Source: Pandoraea terrigena
GTDB lineage: Bacteria; Pseudomonadota; Gammaproteobacteria; Burkholderiales; Burkholderiaceae
Direction: 5' to 3'
Assembly (NCBI RefSeq): GCF_902459705.1
Contig: NZ_CABPRU010000007.1
Coordinates: 1-64,000, forward strand
Length of the DNA: 64,000 bases
Shown: positions 21,318 to 31,312 of the stretch, piece by piece
How positions within the stretch are numbered: the stretch's first letter is position 1
Layout: every line of letters begins with the position of its first letter
Translations under genes and position numbers: made by a program
The notes under the pieces: model-generated
Told to the model about the DNA's origin: nothing
Databases searched by the model: none
The model's input: the letters and a program-made list of their open reading frames with translations, nothing else

Positions 21318-23453
21318 ATGAGCCTCAGTACCTCCGGAATGCAGATCAAGGGCGCGCAGCGATGGGTGCGCGACGGCGTCGAGCTGGTCAGCTCGATGCG
21401 TTTCGCCATCAGCCTGCTGAGCGTGCTTGCGATTGCCAGCATCGTTGGCACCGTGCTCAAGCAGGGCGACCCTTACCCCAACTACGTCAATCAGTTCGGC
21501 CCGTTCTGGGCCGACATCTTCCGCTCGCTCGGCCTGTACACCGTGTACAGCGCGTGGTGGTTCCTGTTGATCCTCTTCTTCCTGATGGCGTCGACGACGC
21601 TGTGCGTCGTGCGCAATGCGCCGAAGATGGTCGCGGACATCCGTAGCTGGCGCGATCACGTGCGCGAGGGCAGTTTGCGCGCCTTCGGCCACAAGGCCGA
21701 GTTCACCGGCCCGGCGTCGCGCAACGACCTCGTGTCGCGTCTCACGGCCTATCTCGGACGCTGCGGTTACCGCTTCGTCGTTCGCGAGCGCGACGGTGCC
21801 ACGCTCGTCGCGGCCAAGACCGGCGCGATCAACAAGATCGGCTACATTTTCGCGCACAGTGCGATCGTGATCATCTGCCTGGGCGGACTGGTCGACAGCA
21901 ATCTGCTCATTCGTATCCAGATGGCGCTGTTCGGCAAGTCTCCGCTGCAGGGGAACGCCGTGATTGCCCAGATTTCCGAGGCGCATCGCCTCTCGCCGAA
22001 CAATCCCGCGTTTCGCGGTTACGCGTTCGTGCCGGAGGGCGGTCAATCGAACACGGCGATTCTGAATTTCCAGGATGGTTCGGTTGTGCAGGACCTGCCG
22101 TTCTCGGTCGCGTTGAAGAAGTTCCACGTCGACTACTACTCGACGGGCATGCCGAAGCTGTTCGCGAGCGATATCGTGGTCACCGACCCCGAGACCGGCA
22201 AGTCGATGAACGCGACGGTGAAGGTCAACGAGCCGTTCATCTACAAGGGCGTGGCGATCTACCAATCGAGCTTCGAGGACGGCGGCAGCAAGCTGAAGCT
22301 GACCGGGTATCCCATGCGGGGTCCGACCGACCGGTCGTTTGCGTTCTCGGGCAACGTGGGCGGCTCGACGCAACTGCACAGCGGCGGCGCGCGCCAGGAC
22401 GAATACACGGTCGAGTTCAGCGATTTCCGCGCCATCAATGTCGAGAACATCAGCAATGGCGGCGGCGAGCGCGATGTGCGCGGTGTGGCCCGCAAGTCGT
22501 TGCGCGACGATCTGAACGCCCGACTGGGCTCGGGGGCTCGCCCGGACGTGGGCAAGGACTTGCGCAACGTCGGGCCGTCGGTGCAGTACAAGGTGCGCGA
22601 CCGCAACGGACAGGCGAAGGAATACCGCAACTACATGCTGCCGATTCTTGTGGACGACGGTGAGCGCGTCTTCATGACCGGCGTGCGCGACACGCCGGAC
22701 GGTCCGTTCCAGTATCTGCGCATCCCGGCGGACGCCGACGGCTCCGTCAAGCAATGGATGCTGCTGCGCGCCGCGCTTCAGGACGACGGGGCACGGGCGG
22801 AAGCCGCCCACCGATTCGCCGCCCAATCGATGCCGTCACAAACCTCGGCAGCGTTGCGGGGGCAACTGCAGGAGAGCGCCAAGCGCGAGTTGGATCTGTT
22901 TGCCGGCGCCATTCCGGCAAGCAAAACCAGCCAGGCGAAGGGCGGCCTGCAAGCCATTGCGGAGTTCGTCAACGAGAAGGTCCCGCAGGATCAGCAATCG
23001 AACGCGGCCGACATGTTCCGCCGCATCCTCGACGGCACCGTCTGGCAACTCTGGCAGGTCGCGCGGGAACAGGCGGGGCAGCCGGCGATGACGCCCACGC
23101 CCGAGAACGAGCGCTTCGTGCATACGGCGACCAATGCGCTGTCCGATAATTTTCTGTACGACGCCCCGGTCTTCCTGCAACTCGATTCGTTCGATCAGAT
23201 CCAGGCGAGCGTCTTCCAGCTCACGCGCTCGCCGGGTAAGAAGATCGTGTATCTTGGCAGTTTGCTGCTGGTGCTTGGCATCTTCTCGATGTTCTACGTG
23301 CGCGAGCGGCGTCTGTGGCTGTGGCTGAAAGACACGCCGGACGGCGGTAGTACGGTATTGATGGCCGTGTCGACCACCCGCCGCACACTGGATTTCGAGA
23401 AGGAATTCGCCCGTACGAAGGCGGAGATCGACGAAATCGTCACAAATCGATGA
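21318..23453 (+). CDS. resB: Cytochrome c biogenesis protein ResB (Ccs1)
   Basis: One half of the System II haem-export and ligation complex that attaches haem to apocytochromes c in the periplasm. 711 residues: three N-terminal membrane helices (MRFAISLLSVLAIASIVGTV, YSAWWFLLILFFLMASTTL, YIFAHSAIVIICLGGL), a large periplasmic domain, and a last helix (IVYLGSLLLVLGIFSMFYV). The invariant GDPYPNYVNQFGPFW follows the first helix. The ccsB start overlaps or closely follows the stop. Confidence 0.94.
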   Translation: MSLSTSGMQIKGAQRWVRDGVELVSSMRFAISLLSVLAIASIVGTVLKQGDPYPNYVNQFGPFWADIFRSLGLYTVYSAWWFLLILFFLMASTTLCVVRNAPKMVADIRSWRDHVREGSLRAFGHKAEFTGPASRNDLVSRLTAYLGRCGYRFVVRERDGATLVAAKTGAINKIGYIFAHSAIVIICLGGLVDSNLLIRIQMALFGKSPLQGNAVIAQISEAHRLSPNNPAFRGYAFVPEGGQSNTAILNFQDGSVVQDLPFSVALKKFHVDYYSTGMPKLFASDIVVTDPETGKSMNATVKVNEPFIYKGVAIYQSSFEDGGSKLKLTGYPMRGPTDRSFAFSGNVGGSTQLHSGGARQDEYTVEFSDFRAINVENISNGGGERDVRGVARKSLRDDLNARLGSGARPDVGKDLRNVGPSVQYKVRDRNGQAKEYRNYMLPILVDDGERVFMTGVRDTPDGPFQYLRIPADADGSVKQWMLLRAALQDDGARAEAAHRFAAQSMPSQTSAALRGQLQESAKRELDLFAGAIPASKTSQAKGGLQAIAEFVNEKVPQDQQSNAADMFRRILDGTVWQLWQVAREQAGQPAMTPTPENERFVHTATNALSDNFLYDAPVFLQLDSFDQIQASVFQLTRSPGKKIVYLGSLLLVLGIFSMFYVRERRLWLWLKDTPDGGSTVLMAVSTTRRTLDFEKEFARTKAEIDEIVTNR

Positions 23454-23464
23454 GGGTGAGACAG

Positions 23465-24649
23465 ATGGAGTTATCGCAAACTTATTCGGAAGTCTCGTGG
23501 CTGCGCCGCCGCAGCGTCGGCGACTGGCTGTTCGCGCTGGCGCTGGCGATCGGGGCGGGCTTTGCCCTCAATCGCTACGGTCACTACATGGATTACTACG
23601 AGCACACGATTCTGGTGCTCTGCGTGCCGGTCTTCGCACTGTTGGGCTGGCACTGGCGGTCCGTGCGGTGGTTGATGGCCGGGATCGCAATCCTCGCCCT
23701 CTCGGGCATCGGGCTGTATCACCACGATCTGGCGCGCGCCGACCAGGTATTCCTGCTCAAGTATTTTCTCTCGAGTCAGTCAGCCATCCTGTGGATGAGC
23801 GCGTTGTTCTTCCTGGCAACGCTCTTCTACTGGGGCGGCTTGATCGCACGGTCGCCTTTCGGCGCGAGCGTCGGGTCGGCATTGTGCTGGGCTGCCGTGC
23901 TGCTCGGCTTCACCGGCATGATGGTGCGCTGGTACGAGTCGTACCTGGTGGGCGCGGACGTCGGCCATATCCCGATTTCGAACCTGTATGAAGTGTTCGT
24001 GCTCTTCTGCATGATCACGGCTCTGTTCTACCTGTATTACGAGCATCACTACGAAACGCGCGCGCTCGGGCCGTTCGTGCTGCTCGTGATCAGCGCGGCG
24101 GTCGGCTTCAACCTCTGGTACAGCGTGGCGCGCAGCGCCTACGAGATCCAGCCGCTGGTGCCGGCATTGCAAAGCTGGTGGATGAAGATCCATGTGCCCG
24201 CGAACTTCATCGGCTACGGCACGTTTGCGCTCGCGGCGATGGTCGCGGTGGCGTATCTGCTCAAGTCGGGCGAGAACCGGCGTCTGGCGGTGGCGGGCAA
24301 GCCGCTCGATAGCGGGTTTTTCTCGTCGCGCCTGCCATCGCTCGAGTTGCTCGACGACCTGATGTACAAGGCGATTGCCGTCGGTTTCGCGTTCTTCACG
24401 ATCGCCACGATTCTCGGCGCGCTGTGGGCCGCCGACGCGTGGGGCGGATACTGGAGCTGGGACCCGAAGGAGACCTGGGCGCTGATCGTCTGGCTGAACT
24501 ACGCGGCATGGTTGCACATGCGCCTGATGAAGGGGCTGCGCGGCGCGGTGGCGGCGTGGTGGTCGCTGACCGGCTTGCTGATCACTACCTTCGCCTTCCT
24601 CGGCGTGAACATGTTCCTCTCGGGACTTCACAGCTACGGTCAACTCTGA
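23465..24649 (+). CDS. ccsB: Cytochrome c biogenesis protein CcsB (ResC/CcsA family)
   Basis: Haem-handling membrane partner of ResB. 394 residues and about eight helices. The tryptophan-rich WWD motif [19 protein letters not shown] that binds haem is intact, with His residues in [10 protein letters not shown] and near the C-terminus. I start at ATG 23465, which has the strong SD AGGGTGAG. An ATG at 23450 overlapping the resB stop (ATGA) is the alternative. A terminator follows. Confidence 0.94.
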   Translation: MELSQTYSEVSWLRRRSVGDWLFALALAIGAGFALNRYGHYMDYYEHTILVLCVPVFALLGWHWRSVRWLMAGIAILALSGIGLYHHDLARADQVFLLKYFLSSQSAILWMSALFFLATLFYWGGLIARSPFGASVGSALCWAAVLLGFTGMMVRWYESYLVGADVGHIPISNLYEVFVLFCMITALFYLYYEHHYETRALGPFVLLVISAAVGFNLWYSVARSAYEIQPLVPALQSWWMKIHVPANFIGYGTFALAAMVAVAYLLKSGENRRLAVAGKPLDSGFFSSRLPSLELLDDLMYKAIAVGFAFFTIATILGALWAADAWGGYWSWDPKETWALIVWLNYAAWLHMRLMKGLRGAVAAWWSLTGLLITTFAFLGVNMFLSGLHSYGQL

Positions 24650-24677
24650 CGCACATTGCCGCGTTGGGCACCCCTCG

Positions 24678-24711
24678 AAAGCCGCCGCACGCCGTTGCCG
24701 GCGGCTTTTTT
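24678..24711 (+). terminator. Intrinsic terminator of resB-ccsB
   Basis: AAAGCCGCCG (24678-24687) pairs with CGGCGGCTTT (24699-24708), and more T residues follow. Confidence 0.88.
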
Positions 24712-24825
24712 CATCATGGACGGCGGGAACAGCGCTGGCCTGGCGCCAGTCTCAATGGGCAGGCGTGTTCGCAAATCTGCGAGATCGACAATCGTGGCCG
24801 AAACGGCTGGCAGGAGGTGGGCATC

Positions 24826-25824
24826 ATGAGACAGGATCAATCGCGTTTGCGCGGGGCGGACATTCCGGCGAGCGACATTACGCCGCGCGAGGTTGTGACC
24901 GCGCGGCGGCGCTTTCTGCGCGCATCCGGTGCCGGGTTGACCGGGCTGGGCGGTACTGTCCTCGGGGTGCTGCCGCAACAGACGGTCTTCGCGGCAGACC
25001 ATCCTGGCGCTGGCCTGGCAACACTGACGGCGGTGCGTAACACGCGTTATGTCGTCACCGACAAGGCGACCGATATCAAGGACGTCACGACCTACAACAA
25101 CTTCTACGAGTTCGGCACTGACAAATCCGATCCGTCGCGCCGCGCGAGTACGCTCAAGCCGCGTCCGTGGCAGGTCGCCATCGAAGGCGAGGTCAAGCAG
25201 CCGAAGGTCTACGATATCGATGCGCTGCTCAAGCTCGCACCGCTCGAGGAGCGTGTCTATCGCCATCGCTGCGTGGAGGGGTGGTCGATGGTGATCCCCT
25301 GGGTCGGCTACTCGTTGTCCGAGCTCATCCGCCGGGTGCAGCCGACGGGCAACGCGAAGTATGTGGAATTTGTCACGCTGGCCGATCCGAAGCAGATGCC
25401 GGGGCTGTCGTACCCCGTGCTGAGTTGGCCATACCGAGAGGGATTACGTATGGACGAAGCGATGCATCCGCTGTCGCTGCTGACGTTCGGCTTGTACGGC
25501 GAGGTGCTGCCGAACCAGAACGGCGCGCCGGTTCGGATGGTGGTGCCGTGGAAGTATGGGTTCAAGAGCGCGAAATCCATCGTCTCGATTCGCTTCGTCG
25601 AGAAGATGCCGCTCACGAGCTGGAATCGCGCGGCGCCGGACGAGTACGGTTTCTACTCGAACGTGAATCCCGAGGTCGATCATCCGCGCTGGAGTCAGGC
25701 GACCGAGCGTCGCATTGGCGACGGCGGCATTTTTACGCCCAAGCGCAAAACGCTGATGTTCAATGGTTACGGCGACCAGGTCGCCAGCCTGTACCAGGGC
25801 ATGGATCTGCGCAAATACTTCTGA
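24826..25824 (+). CDS. msrP: Protein-methionine-sulfoxide reductase catalytic subunit MsrP (YedY)
   Basis: Periplasmic molybdopterin enzyme that reduces methionine sulfoxide in envelope proteins. 332 residues from ATG 24826 with SD AGGAGGTGG. Twin-arginine signal [18 protein letters not shown]. The Mo-ligating Cys lies in [15 protein letters not shown]. The C-terminus [20 protein letters not shown] is typical. The frame is open upstream into ccsB but without homology. Pairs with msrQ, 27 bp downstream. Confidence 0.95.
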   Translation: MRQDQSRLRGADIPASDITPREVVTARRRFLRASGAGLTGLGGTVLGVLPQQTVFAADHPGAGLATLTAVRNTRYVVTDKATDIKDVTTYNNFYEFGTDKSDPSRRASTLKPRPWQVAIEGEVKQPKVYDIDALLKLAPLEERVYRHRCVEGWSMVIPWVGYSLSELIRRVQPTGNAKYVEFVTLADPKQMPGLSYPVLSWPYREGLRMDEAMHPLSLLTFGLYGEVLPNQNGAPVRMVVPWKYGFKSAKSIVSIRFVEKMPLTSWNRAAPDEYGFYSNVNPEVDHPRWSQATERRIGDGGIFTPKRKTLMFNGYGDQVASLYQGMDLRKYF

Positions 25825-25851
25825 GCGGACGCGTCGCGTCGATCTGCCGAT

Positions 25852-26664
25852 ATGTCGAAAACGTCACGTCATCCGGGTGAAGGTTCCGCTGTCGAGGCGA
25901 CGGCGCCCACCCTCGGGGCGACGGCGCCCACCCTCGGGGCGGGTAGCGGTCTGCCGTCAGCCGGTGCCGACACGCGCGCGGCCGGCCATTCGGCGCAACG
26001 TTGGCTGTCGTGGGCGAAAGGAGGCGTATTCCTGTTTGCGCTGTTGCCGTGGCTGCGGCTGGTGGCGTACGGCCTGACGGACCGCCTGGGGGCCAATCCG
26101 GTCGAGTTCATCACCCGTTCGACCGGCACCTGGACGCTGGTCATGCTTTGCGTCACGCTTGCGATCACGCCGGTGCGCCGCTTGTCGGGCATGGTTTGGC
26201 TGCTGCGGCTTCGTCGCATGCTTGGACTGTTTGCGTGCTTCTACGGCGCGCTGCATTTCGCCACGTATGTCTGGCTGGACCAGTGGTTCGATTGGGCGAG
26301 CATCGTGCACGACGTGTCGGGCAAGCGTCCCTTCATCACCGCAGGGTTCGCTGCGTTCGTGATGATGGCGGCGTTGGCGCTCACGTCGCCGCGTGCGGTG
26401 GTGCGACGCATGGGCGGGCGGCGCTGGCAGCGGTTGCATCGCCTCATCTATGCGATTGCCGTGCTGGCGATTCTGCACTACTGGTGGATGAAGGCGGGCA
26501 AGAACGATCTTGCCCAGCCGGCGATCTACGCGATCGTGGTGGCGAGCCTGCTCGGCGCCCGTGTGCTGTGGGCGCTTCGCAGGCAGCGGACTCAGGCGTT
26601 GCCGGGCAGCAGTCGTTCGCCCGCGAAGAGCGACTCGACCGTTTCACGCTCGCGAACGAGGTAG
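25852..26664 (+). CDS. msrQ: Haem-binding membrane subunit MsrQ (YedZ) with extended termini
   Basis: b-type haem quinol-oxidising partner that feeds electrons to MsrP. 270 residues; six or so helices, with haem-ligand His in FACFYGALHFATYVW, RLHRLIYAIAVLAILHYWW. Longer than the usual 200-odd residues at both ends. The N-terminus carries ATAPTLG twice, from a 21-bp tandem repeat (25896-25937). The C-terminal tail LPGSSRSPAKSDSTVSRSRTR is read through the antisense 3' end of lysA (73-bp overlap). Confidence 0.92.
   Translation: MSKTSRHPGEGSAVEATAPTLGATAPTLGAGSGLPSAGADTRAAGHSAQRWLSWAKGGVFLFALLPWLRLVAYGLTDRLGANPVEFITRSTGTWTLVMLCVTLAITPVRRLSGMVWLLRLRRMLGLFACFYGALHFATYVWLDQWFDWASIVHDVSGKRPFITAGFAAFVMMAALALTSPRAVVRRMGGRRWQRLHRLIYAIAVLAILHYWWMKAGKNDLAQPAIYAIVVASLLGARVLWALRRQRTQALPGSSRSPAKSDSTVSRSRTR
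25896..25937 (+). repeat. 21-bp tandem repeat, two perfect copies, inside msrQ
   Basis: Copies at 25896-25916 and 25917-25937 (GGCGACGGCGCCCACCCTCGG). In frame: each copy encodes one heptapeptide, so gain or loss of a copy would not break the gene. Confidence 0.95.
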
Positions 26665-27860
26665 GCTTCGTTGCCATCGACCATGACTTCGGCAGCGCGC
26701 GGACGCGTGTTGTAGTTGGAGCTCATCGTGAAGCCGTAGGCGCCCGCCGAGCGAATCGCGAGCAGATCGCCGGGGGCAATCGCCAAGAGGCGGTCACGGC
26801 CGAGCCAGTCGCCGCTTTCGCACACGGGGCCCACGACGTCATAAGTCGCCTCGTCGACGGCACGTCGCACGACGGGATCGATGCCGTGATAGGCCTCATA
26901 CATCGCCGGACGCGCCAGATCGTTCATCGCCGCATCGACGATGGCGAAGTTTTTCGTCTCACCGGGCTTGAGGAACTCCACGCGCGTGAGCAGAACGCCG
27001 GCGTTGCCGACGAGCGAGCGGCCCGGCTCGAACAGCACCTGCCGATGGCCATGGCCGCGCTTGGCGATGTGATCGAGCAGCGTCGTGGCAAACGCCGTGA
27101 TATCGGGCGGCGTCTCGTCGGTATAGGTGATGCCCAGGCCGCCGCCCACGTCGATGTGGTGCAATGAGATGCCGGCAGCGTCGAGCTTCTCGACCAGATC
27201 GAGCACCTTGTCAGTGGCGTCGAGATACGGCGAAATTTCCGTGATTTGCGAGCCGATATGGCAGTCGATGCCGACGACTTCGAGGTTCGGCATGGCGGCG
27301 GCAGCGCGATAGGCGTCGAAGGCTTCTTCGTAGGCCACCCCGAACTTGTTGCCGCGCAGACCGGTGGAGATGTAGGGGTGCGTCTTGGCGTCGACGTTCG
27401 GGTTCACGCGCAGCGACACGCGAGCGCGTTTGCCCGCTTGCCCCGCCACTTCATTGAGTCGGTCGAGTTCCGGGCGCGATTCCACGTTGAAGCAGAAGAC
27501 GTCCTTTTCCAGCGCGTAGCGCATCTCGTCCGCGTGCTTGCCGACACCCGAGAACACGGCGCGCTTCGGATCGCCGCCAGCCGCAATGACGCGGGCAAGT
27601 TCACCGGCCGACACGATGTCGAAACCCGCGCCGAGCTTGGCGAACACGCCGAGCACGGCGAGGTTCGAGTTCGCCTTGGCAGCGTAGTGCACGGCGGCGT
27701 TACGGCCTGCGCAGGCCTTGGCATAAGCCTGATACGCGTTCGTCAGGGCCGCCTTCGAATAGACATACAACGGCGTGCCGAAACGCTCGGCGAGGGCGGA
27801 CAGTGCAACGCCCTCGGCATGGAGAACGTCGTTGCGGTAGGAGAAGATGGCGTCGGACAT
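26592..27860 (-). CDS. lysA: Diaminopimelate decarboxylase
   Basis: PLP enzyme for the last step of lysine synthesis. 422 residues. Schiff-base Lys in AAVHYAAKANSNLAVL; HIGSQ in GIDCHIGSQITE; active-site CES motif in VVGPVCESGDWLG; VDVGGGLGITY-type loop present (IDVGGGLGITYTDE). The 3' end overlaps convergent msrQ by 73 bp. The lptM-like lipoprotein gene lies directly upstream on the same strand, as in many proteobacteria. Confidence 0.96.
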   Translation of the reverse strand: MSDAIFSYRNDVLHAEGVALSALAERFGTPLYVYSKAALTNAYQAYAKACAGRNAAVHYAAKANSNLAVLGVFAKLGAGFDIVSAGELARVIAAGGDPKRAVFSGVGKHADEMRYALEKDVFCFNVESRPELDRLNEVAGQAGKRARVSLRVNPNVDAKTHPYISTGLRGNKFGVAYEEAFDAYRAAAAMPNLEVVGIDCHIGSQITEISPYLDATDKVLDLVEKLDAAGISLHHIDVGGGLGITYTDETPPDITAFATTLLDHIAKRGHGHRQVLFEPGRSLVGNAGVLLTRVEFLKPGETKNFAIVDAAMNDLARPAMYEAYHGIDPVVRRAVDEATYDVVGPVCESGDWLGRDRLLAIAPGDLLAIRSAGAYGFTMSSNYNTRPRAAEVMVDGNEAYLVRERETVESLFAGERLLPGNA

Positions 27861-27928
27861 CGCGAGAACTCGGTAATCAACTAGGGCACGCCGGGGAGGC
27901 GGATGGCTTCCGGCCGGCTTAAATCAGC

Positions 27929-28156
27929 TTATTCCGGCTTCGCCGCCGGAAGCGATGCGGCCGGCGGCACGTCGACCGACGGGCCTCGCTGTGGCTCGGG
28001 CACGAGCGGCGGCGGCGGCAGCGGTGCGCCGGGCGGCGGTGTCGGTTTCACCGGACGGGCGGGGATATACAGCGGCCCGGCCTGACCGCAACCGGCCAAT
28101 ACGCTCAACAGGGCAATCGACGCTACAATCGCGCAGGTTCGAATAGGTGCAGTCAT
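27929..28156 (-). CDS. lptM: LptM-type small lipoprotein (YifL family)
   Basis: Short outer-membrane lipoprotein of the family that aids LptD maturation in E. coli. 75 residues starting [20 protein letters not shown]. Lipobox LAGC gives Cys-Gly-Gln-Ala-Gly-Pro-Leu-Tyr, the family hallmark after the acylated Cys. The rest is Pro-rich ([18 protein letters not shown]). Located just upstream of lysA and divergent from cyaY, the usual lptM-lysA-cyaY context. Function transferred by family. Confidence 0.85.
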   Translation of the reverse strand: MTAPIRTCAIVASIALLSVLAGCGQAGPLYIPARPVKPTPPPGAPLPPPPLVPEPQRGPSVDVPPAASLPAAKPE

Positions 28157-28213
28157 GGGGGTATCGTCGCGTGGTGCGGCATGCAAACGATGACGCAAAC
28201 CGTGGAGTTTAGC

Positions 28214-28534
28214 ATGACGGAAAGTGAATTCCTGGCGCTCGCCGAAGCCGTGTTGGCGCAGGTGGAGGCCGCTGTCGAGGACAGCGAAGTGGACATTGAT
28301 TGCGAGCGAACGGGCAACGTCCTGACGCTCGAATTCGAAGACGGCAGCAAGATCATCGTCAACCTGCAAACGCCGATGAGCGAAATCTGGGTGGCCGCGC
28401 GCTCCGGAGGCTACCACTACCGACTCAAGGGCGACGAATGGCGCGACACGCGCGATGGCACCGAACTGTTTGAAGCGCTGTCGCGCTTCGCTTCGCAGCA
28501 GGCGGGCGAGACAGTGACGTTGCAGGCCGACTGA
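28214..28534 (+). CDS. cyaY: Iron donor protein CyaY (bacterial frataxin)
   Basis: Iron-binding regulator of IscS-dependent Fe-S cluster assembly. 106 residues from [18 protein letters not shown], which matches the family start; SD GTGGAG lies just upstream. ATGs at 28181 and 28190 are possible but lack an SD. Acidic first helix ([12 protein letters not shown]) and frataxin core [36 protein letters not shown]. Confidence 0.93.
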   Translation: MTESEFLALAEAVLAQVEAAVEDSEVDIDCERTGNVLTLEFEDGSKIIVNLQTPMSEIWVAARSGGYHYRLKGDEWRDTRDGTELFEALSRFASQQAGETVTLQAD

Positions 28535-28629
28535 CAAAGAAATCGCGGGTGGCGCCTTGTCCGCGATCGACGGCGCCGCACGGCCCGGCGGTCCGGGAGC
28601 CTCCTGAGCCGCGAGCGCTCGCTGCCTCG

Positions 28630-31068
28630 TCAGGGCTTGTTGAACATATCCAGGATGCGCTGGCGCTCCTGCCGATCCGCCGGCGCAGGACTCGGTTGGG
28701 CGGGCATCTGACCAGGCAGCGGTCCCGCCGACGGACCCGGCGCGGCGGAGCCATCCGGCGCGGTATCGGCGCTCAGGCCGACGGTACTGACGGCGCGTCC
28801 CGGCGGATAGTCGTCGAAGTAGTAATCGCCGTTTGCCTGAATGATCCCCGGCGGCACCGCACGCGTCACTTCCGGCACGCCGCGCAAGGCTTTGGCCATA
28901 TAGTCGATCCAGATCGGCAGCGCCAGACCGCCCCCCGTTTCTCGATCTCCAAGATTACGCGGCTGATCGAAGCCGATCCAGGCAACCCCAACCAACTGCG
29001 ACTGATAGCCCGCGAACCAGGCGTCGTGCGAATCGTTCGTCGTTCCCGTTTTGCCGGCCAGATCGCTGCGCTTGAGCACGTTGGTCTTGGCGGCGGTGCC
29101 GCGGGTTGCTACGTCGTGCAACATCGAATTCATGATGAACGCGTTGCGCGTCGAAATGGCACGGATCGACTCGTCACCCGCGGTGGACGGCTTTTCCTCC
29201 ATGATCACGTTGCCCTTCGAATCGGTGATGCGCGCGACGATGAACGGATTCACGCGGAAGCCGCCATTGGCGAAGACGGAGTAGGCACTCGCCATTTGCA
29301 GCGGCGTAACCAGCCCCGCGCCCAGCGCCATCGGCAAATAAGCCGGATGCTTGTCCGCCTCGAAGCCAAAACGTCCAATGAACTTCTGTGCGTAGCCCGG
29401 GGTAATGCTCTGCAGGATTCGGATCGACACAAGGTTGCGCGAACGCATCAGCGCAACGCGCATCGGCATCGGCCCATCGAAACCGCCGCCGTAGTTCTTC
29501 GGCTCCCACGGCTGGCCCCCCGTCTGCGCGGCCGAGAAGTATAGCGGGGCATCGTTGATGATCGTTGCCGGCGCGAAGCCCTTTTCGAGGGCCGCCGAGT
29601 AGATGAACGGCTTGAAGCTGGAACCCGGCTGACGCCAGGCTTGCGTGACGTGGTTGAACTTGTTCCGGCTGAAGTCGAAGCCGCCGACAAGCGAGCGAAT
29701 GGCGCCGTTCTGCGGGTCGAGCGACACAAATGCCGCTTCGATATCCGGCATCTGGACGATCCGCCAGTTGTGTTTCGCGTCCTGCGTGACACGAATGACC
29801 GAACCCGGACGAATCTTCTGCTTTGGCTGGGCCTTCGCGCTCAACCCGGCCGCCGCGAAGCGCAAGCCGTCGCCGGTAACAGTCACATCGTCGCCATTGA
29901 GCAGAGCGGCTTTGACCTGCTGCGGCGACGCGGAGAGCACGACGGCCGCGACCATGTCGCCGCTGTCCGGATGCTCGACCAGCGTGTCGTCAATCAACTG
30001 TTCACGCTCGTTCTGGTCGTTCGGCAGGTCGATATTGGCTTCCGGCCCGCGATAGCCGTGACGCAACTCGTAGGCCATGACGCCCGCGCGCAGCGCTTCG
30101 TAAGCGGCTTCCTGATCGGCCGAATTGATCGTTGTGTAGACGTTCAGGCCGCGCGTGTAAATGTCGTCCTTGAACTGCGCATAGAGCAGTTGGCGAACCA
30201 TCTCGGCCACGTAACCGGCATGAACGCTGAACTCGCTGCCCAGTCCGCGCACCACCAGTTCCTGCGCGATGGCCTGATCGTACTCGGCCTTCGAGACATA
30301 CCCGAGGTCGTACATCCGCTTGAGAATGTACTCCTGGCGCACGCGGGCACGTTTGTAATTGACGATCGGGTTATAGGCCGACGGCGCCTTTGGCAGGCCG
30401 GCGAGCATGGCGGCCTCGGCGAGCGTGATGTCCTTCAGATCCTTGCCGAAATACACGCGTGCCGCGCTGGCGAAGCCGTAGGCGCGTTCGCCGAGATAGA
30501 TCTGATTCATATACAGCTCGAGAATCTGATCCTTCGTGAGGCGCGACTCGATCTTGTAGGCGAGAAGCGCTTCGTAGATCTTGCGCGTGTACGTCTTTTC
30601 GCTGGACAGGAAGAAGTTGCGCGCGACCTGCATCGTGATCGTGCTGGCACCTTGCGCCGATCCGCCGCGCGCAAAGTTGGCGACACCCGCACGGAAGATG
30701 CCGATGAAGTCGACCCCGCCGTGCTGATAGAAGCGATCGTCCTCGATGGCGAGTACGGCTTTCTTCATGACGTCGGGAATATCGGAGAAGCGCACCAGAT
30801 TACGGCGTTCCTCGCCGAATTCGCCGATCTGGATGTCGTCGGCCGTATAGATGCGCAGCGGAATCTTGGGCCGGTAGTCGACGATCGTGTCGAGCGACGG
30901 CAACTGAGGCGTCATCACCACCAGGATGTACCCCGTGAGCAGCGCGCCACAGACGACCATCGCGGCGATCAGGCCAGCGAACCAAAGCGAGATGCGCAGC
31001 CACAGGGAGCGGCGCGGTTTGGGTGGGCGCTTGTCGCGGGGTGTCTCGGATTGGGGTGTGCTTGCCAT
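28630..31068 (-). CDS. mrcA: Penicillin-binding protein 1A, bifunctional peptidoglycan synthase
   Basis: Class A PBP that polymerises and cross-links peptidoglycan. 812 residues from MASTPQSETPRDKR: cytoplasmic basic stretch, one anchor helix (WFAGLIAAMVVCGALLTGYIL), GT51 domain with EDDRFYQHGGVD and GASTITMQVARNFFL, an OB-like insert, then the transpeptidase with the catalytic Ser in QPGSSFKPF, SRN, and KTGT in AGKTGTTNDSHD. C-terminal tail Pro-rich. Divergent from the pilus cluster, the classical ponA-pilM arrangement. Confidence 0.96.
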   Translation of the reverse strand: MASTPQSETPRDKRPPKPRRSLWLRISLWFAGLIAAMVVCGALLTGYILVVMTPQLPSLDTIVDYRPKIPLRIYTADDIQIGEFGEERRNLVRFSDIPDVMKKAVLAIEDDRFYQHGGVDFIGIFRAGVANFARGGSAQGASTITMQVARNFFLSSEKTYTRKIYEALLAYKIESRLTKDQILELYMNQIYLGERAYGFASAARVYFGKDLKDITLAEAAMLAGLPKAPSAYNPIVNYKRARVRQEYILKRMYDLGYVSKAEYDQAIAQELVVRGLGSEFSVHAGYVAEMVRQLLYAQFKDDIYTRGLNVYTTINSADQEAAYEALRAGVMAYELRHGYRGPEANIDLPNDQNEREQLIDDTLVEHPDSGDMVAAVVLSASPQQVKAALLNGDDVTVTGDGLRFAAAGLSAKAQPKQKIRPGSVIRVTQDAKHNWRIVQMPDIEAAFVSLDPQNGAIRSLVGGFDFSRNKFNHVTQAWRQPGSSFKPFIYSAALEKGFAPATIINDAPLYFSAAQTGGQPWEPKNYGGGFDGPMPMRVALMRSRNLVSIRILQSITPGYAQKFIGRFGFEADKHPAYLPMALGAGLVTPLQMASAYSVFANGGFRVNPFIVARITDSKGNVIMEEKPSTAGDESIRAISTRNAFIMNSMLHDVATRGTAAKTNVLKRSDLAGKTGTTNDSHDAWFAGYQSQLVGVAWIGFDQPRNLGDRETGGGLALPIWIDYMAKALRGVPEVTRAVPPGIIQANGDYYFDDYPPGRAVSTVGLSADTAPDGSAAPGPSAGPLPGQMPAQPSPAPADRQERQRILDMFNKP

Positions 31069-31095
31069 GGGGGAACCGGAAAAAGCGATGGATCG

Positions 31096-31101
31096 ATTAT
31101 A
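31096..31101 (-). promoter_or_regulatory. -10 element of the mrcA promoter
   Basis: A perfect TATAAT on the minus strand, 28 bp upstream of the mrcA ATG. The -35 region is weak (GCAGGC at 17-bp spacing). Confidence 0.5.
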
Positions 31102-31312
31102 ACGAACGACCCGAAGCCGCCTGCCTTGGCACCCCAAAATCGGAGTTCTGGCCTACGGGGCGTCGGAATCGGACGAGAAAATGCGGGCGCGGATTCCTAA
31201 ACCGCCTCTCGTTTGCCTGGCGGTCGCGCGGATTCGGACTGGTCCGATTGGACCGCCGCACCGCGCTGGATAGCATCGATGACATCAACTGGGCGAGAGA
31301 CAGGAGGATGTC

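Noticed and set aside
21183-22826. Minus-strand frame of 547 codons opposite resB
   Set aside because: Arg/Ala/His-rich with no recognisable domain; resB is certain on the other strand.
29641-31200. Plus-strand frame of 519 codons opposite mrcA
   Set aside because: Antisense shadow of a GC-rich gene; no start signal or family similarity.
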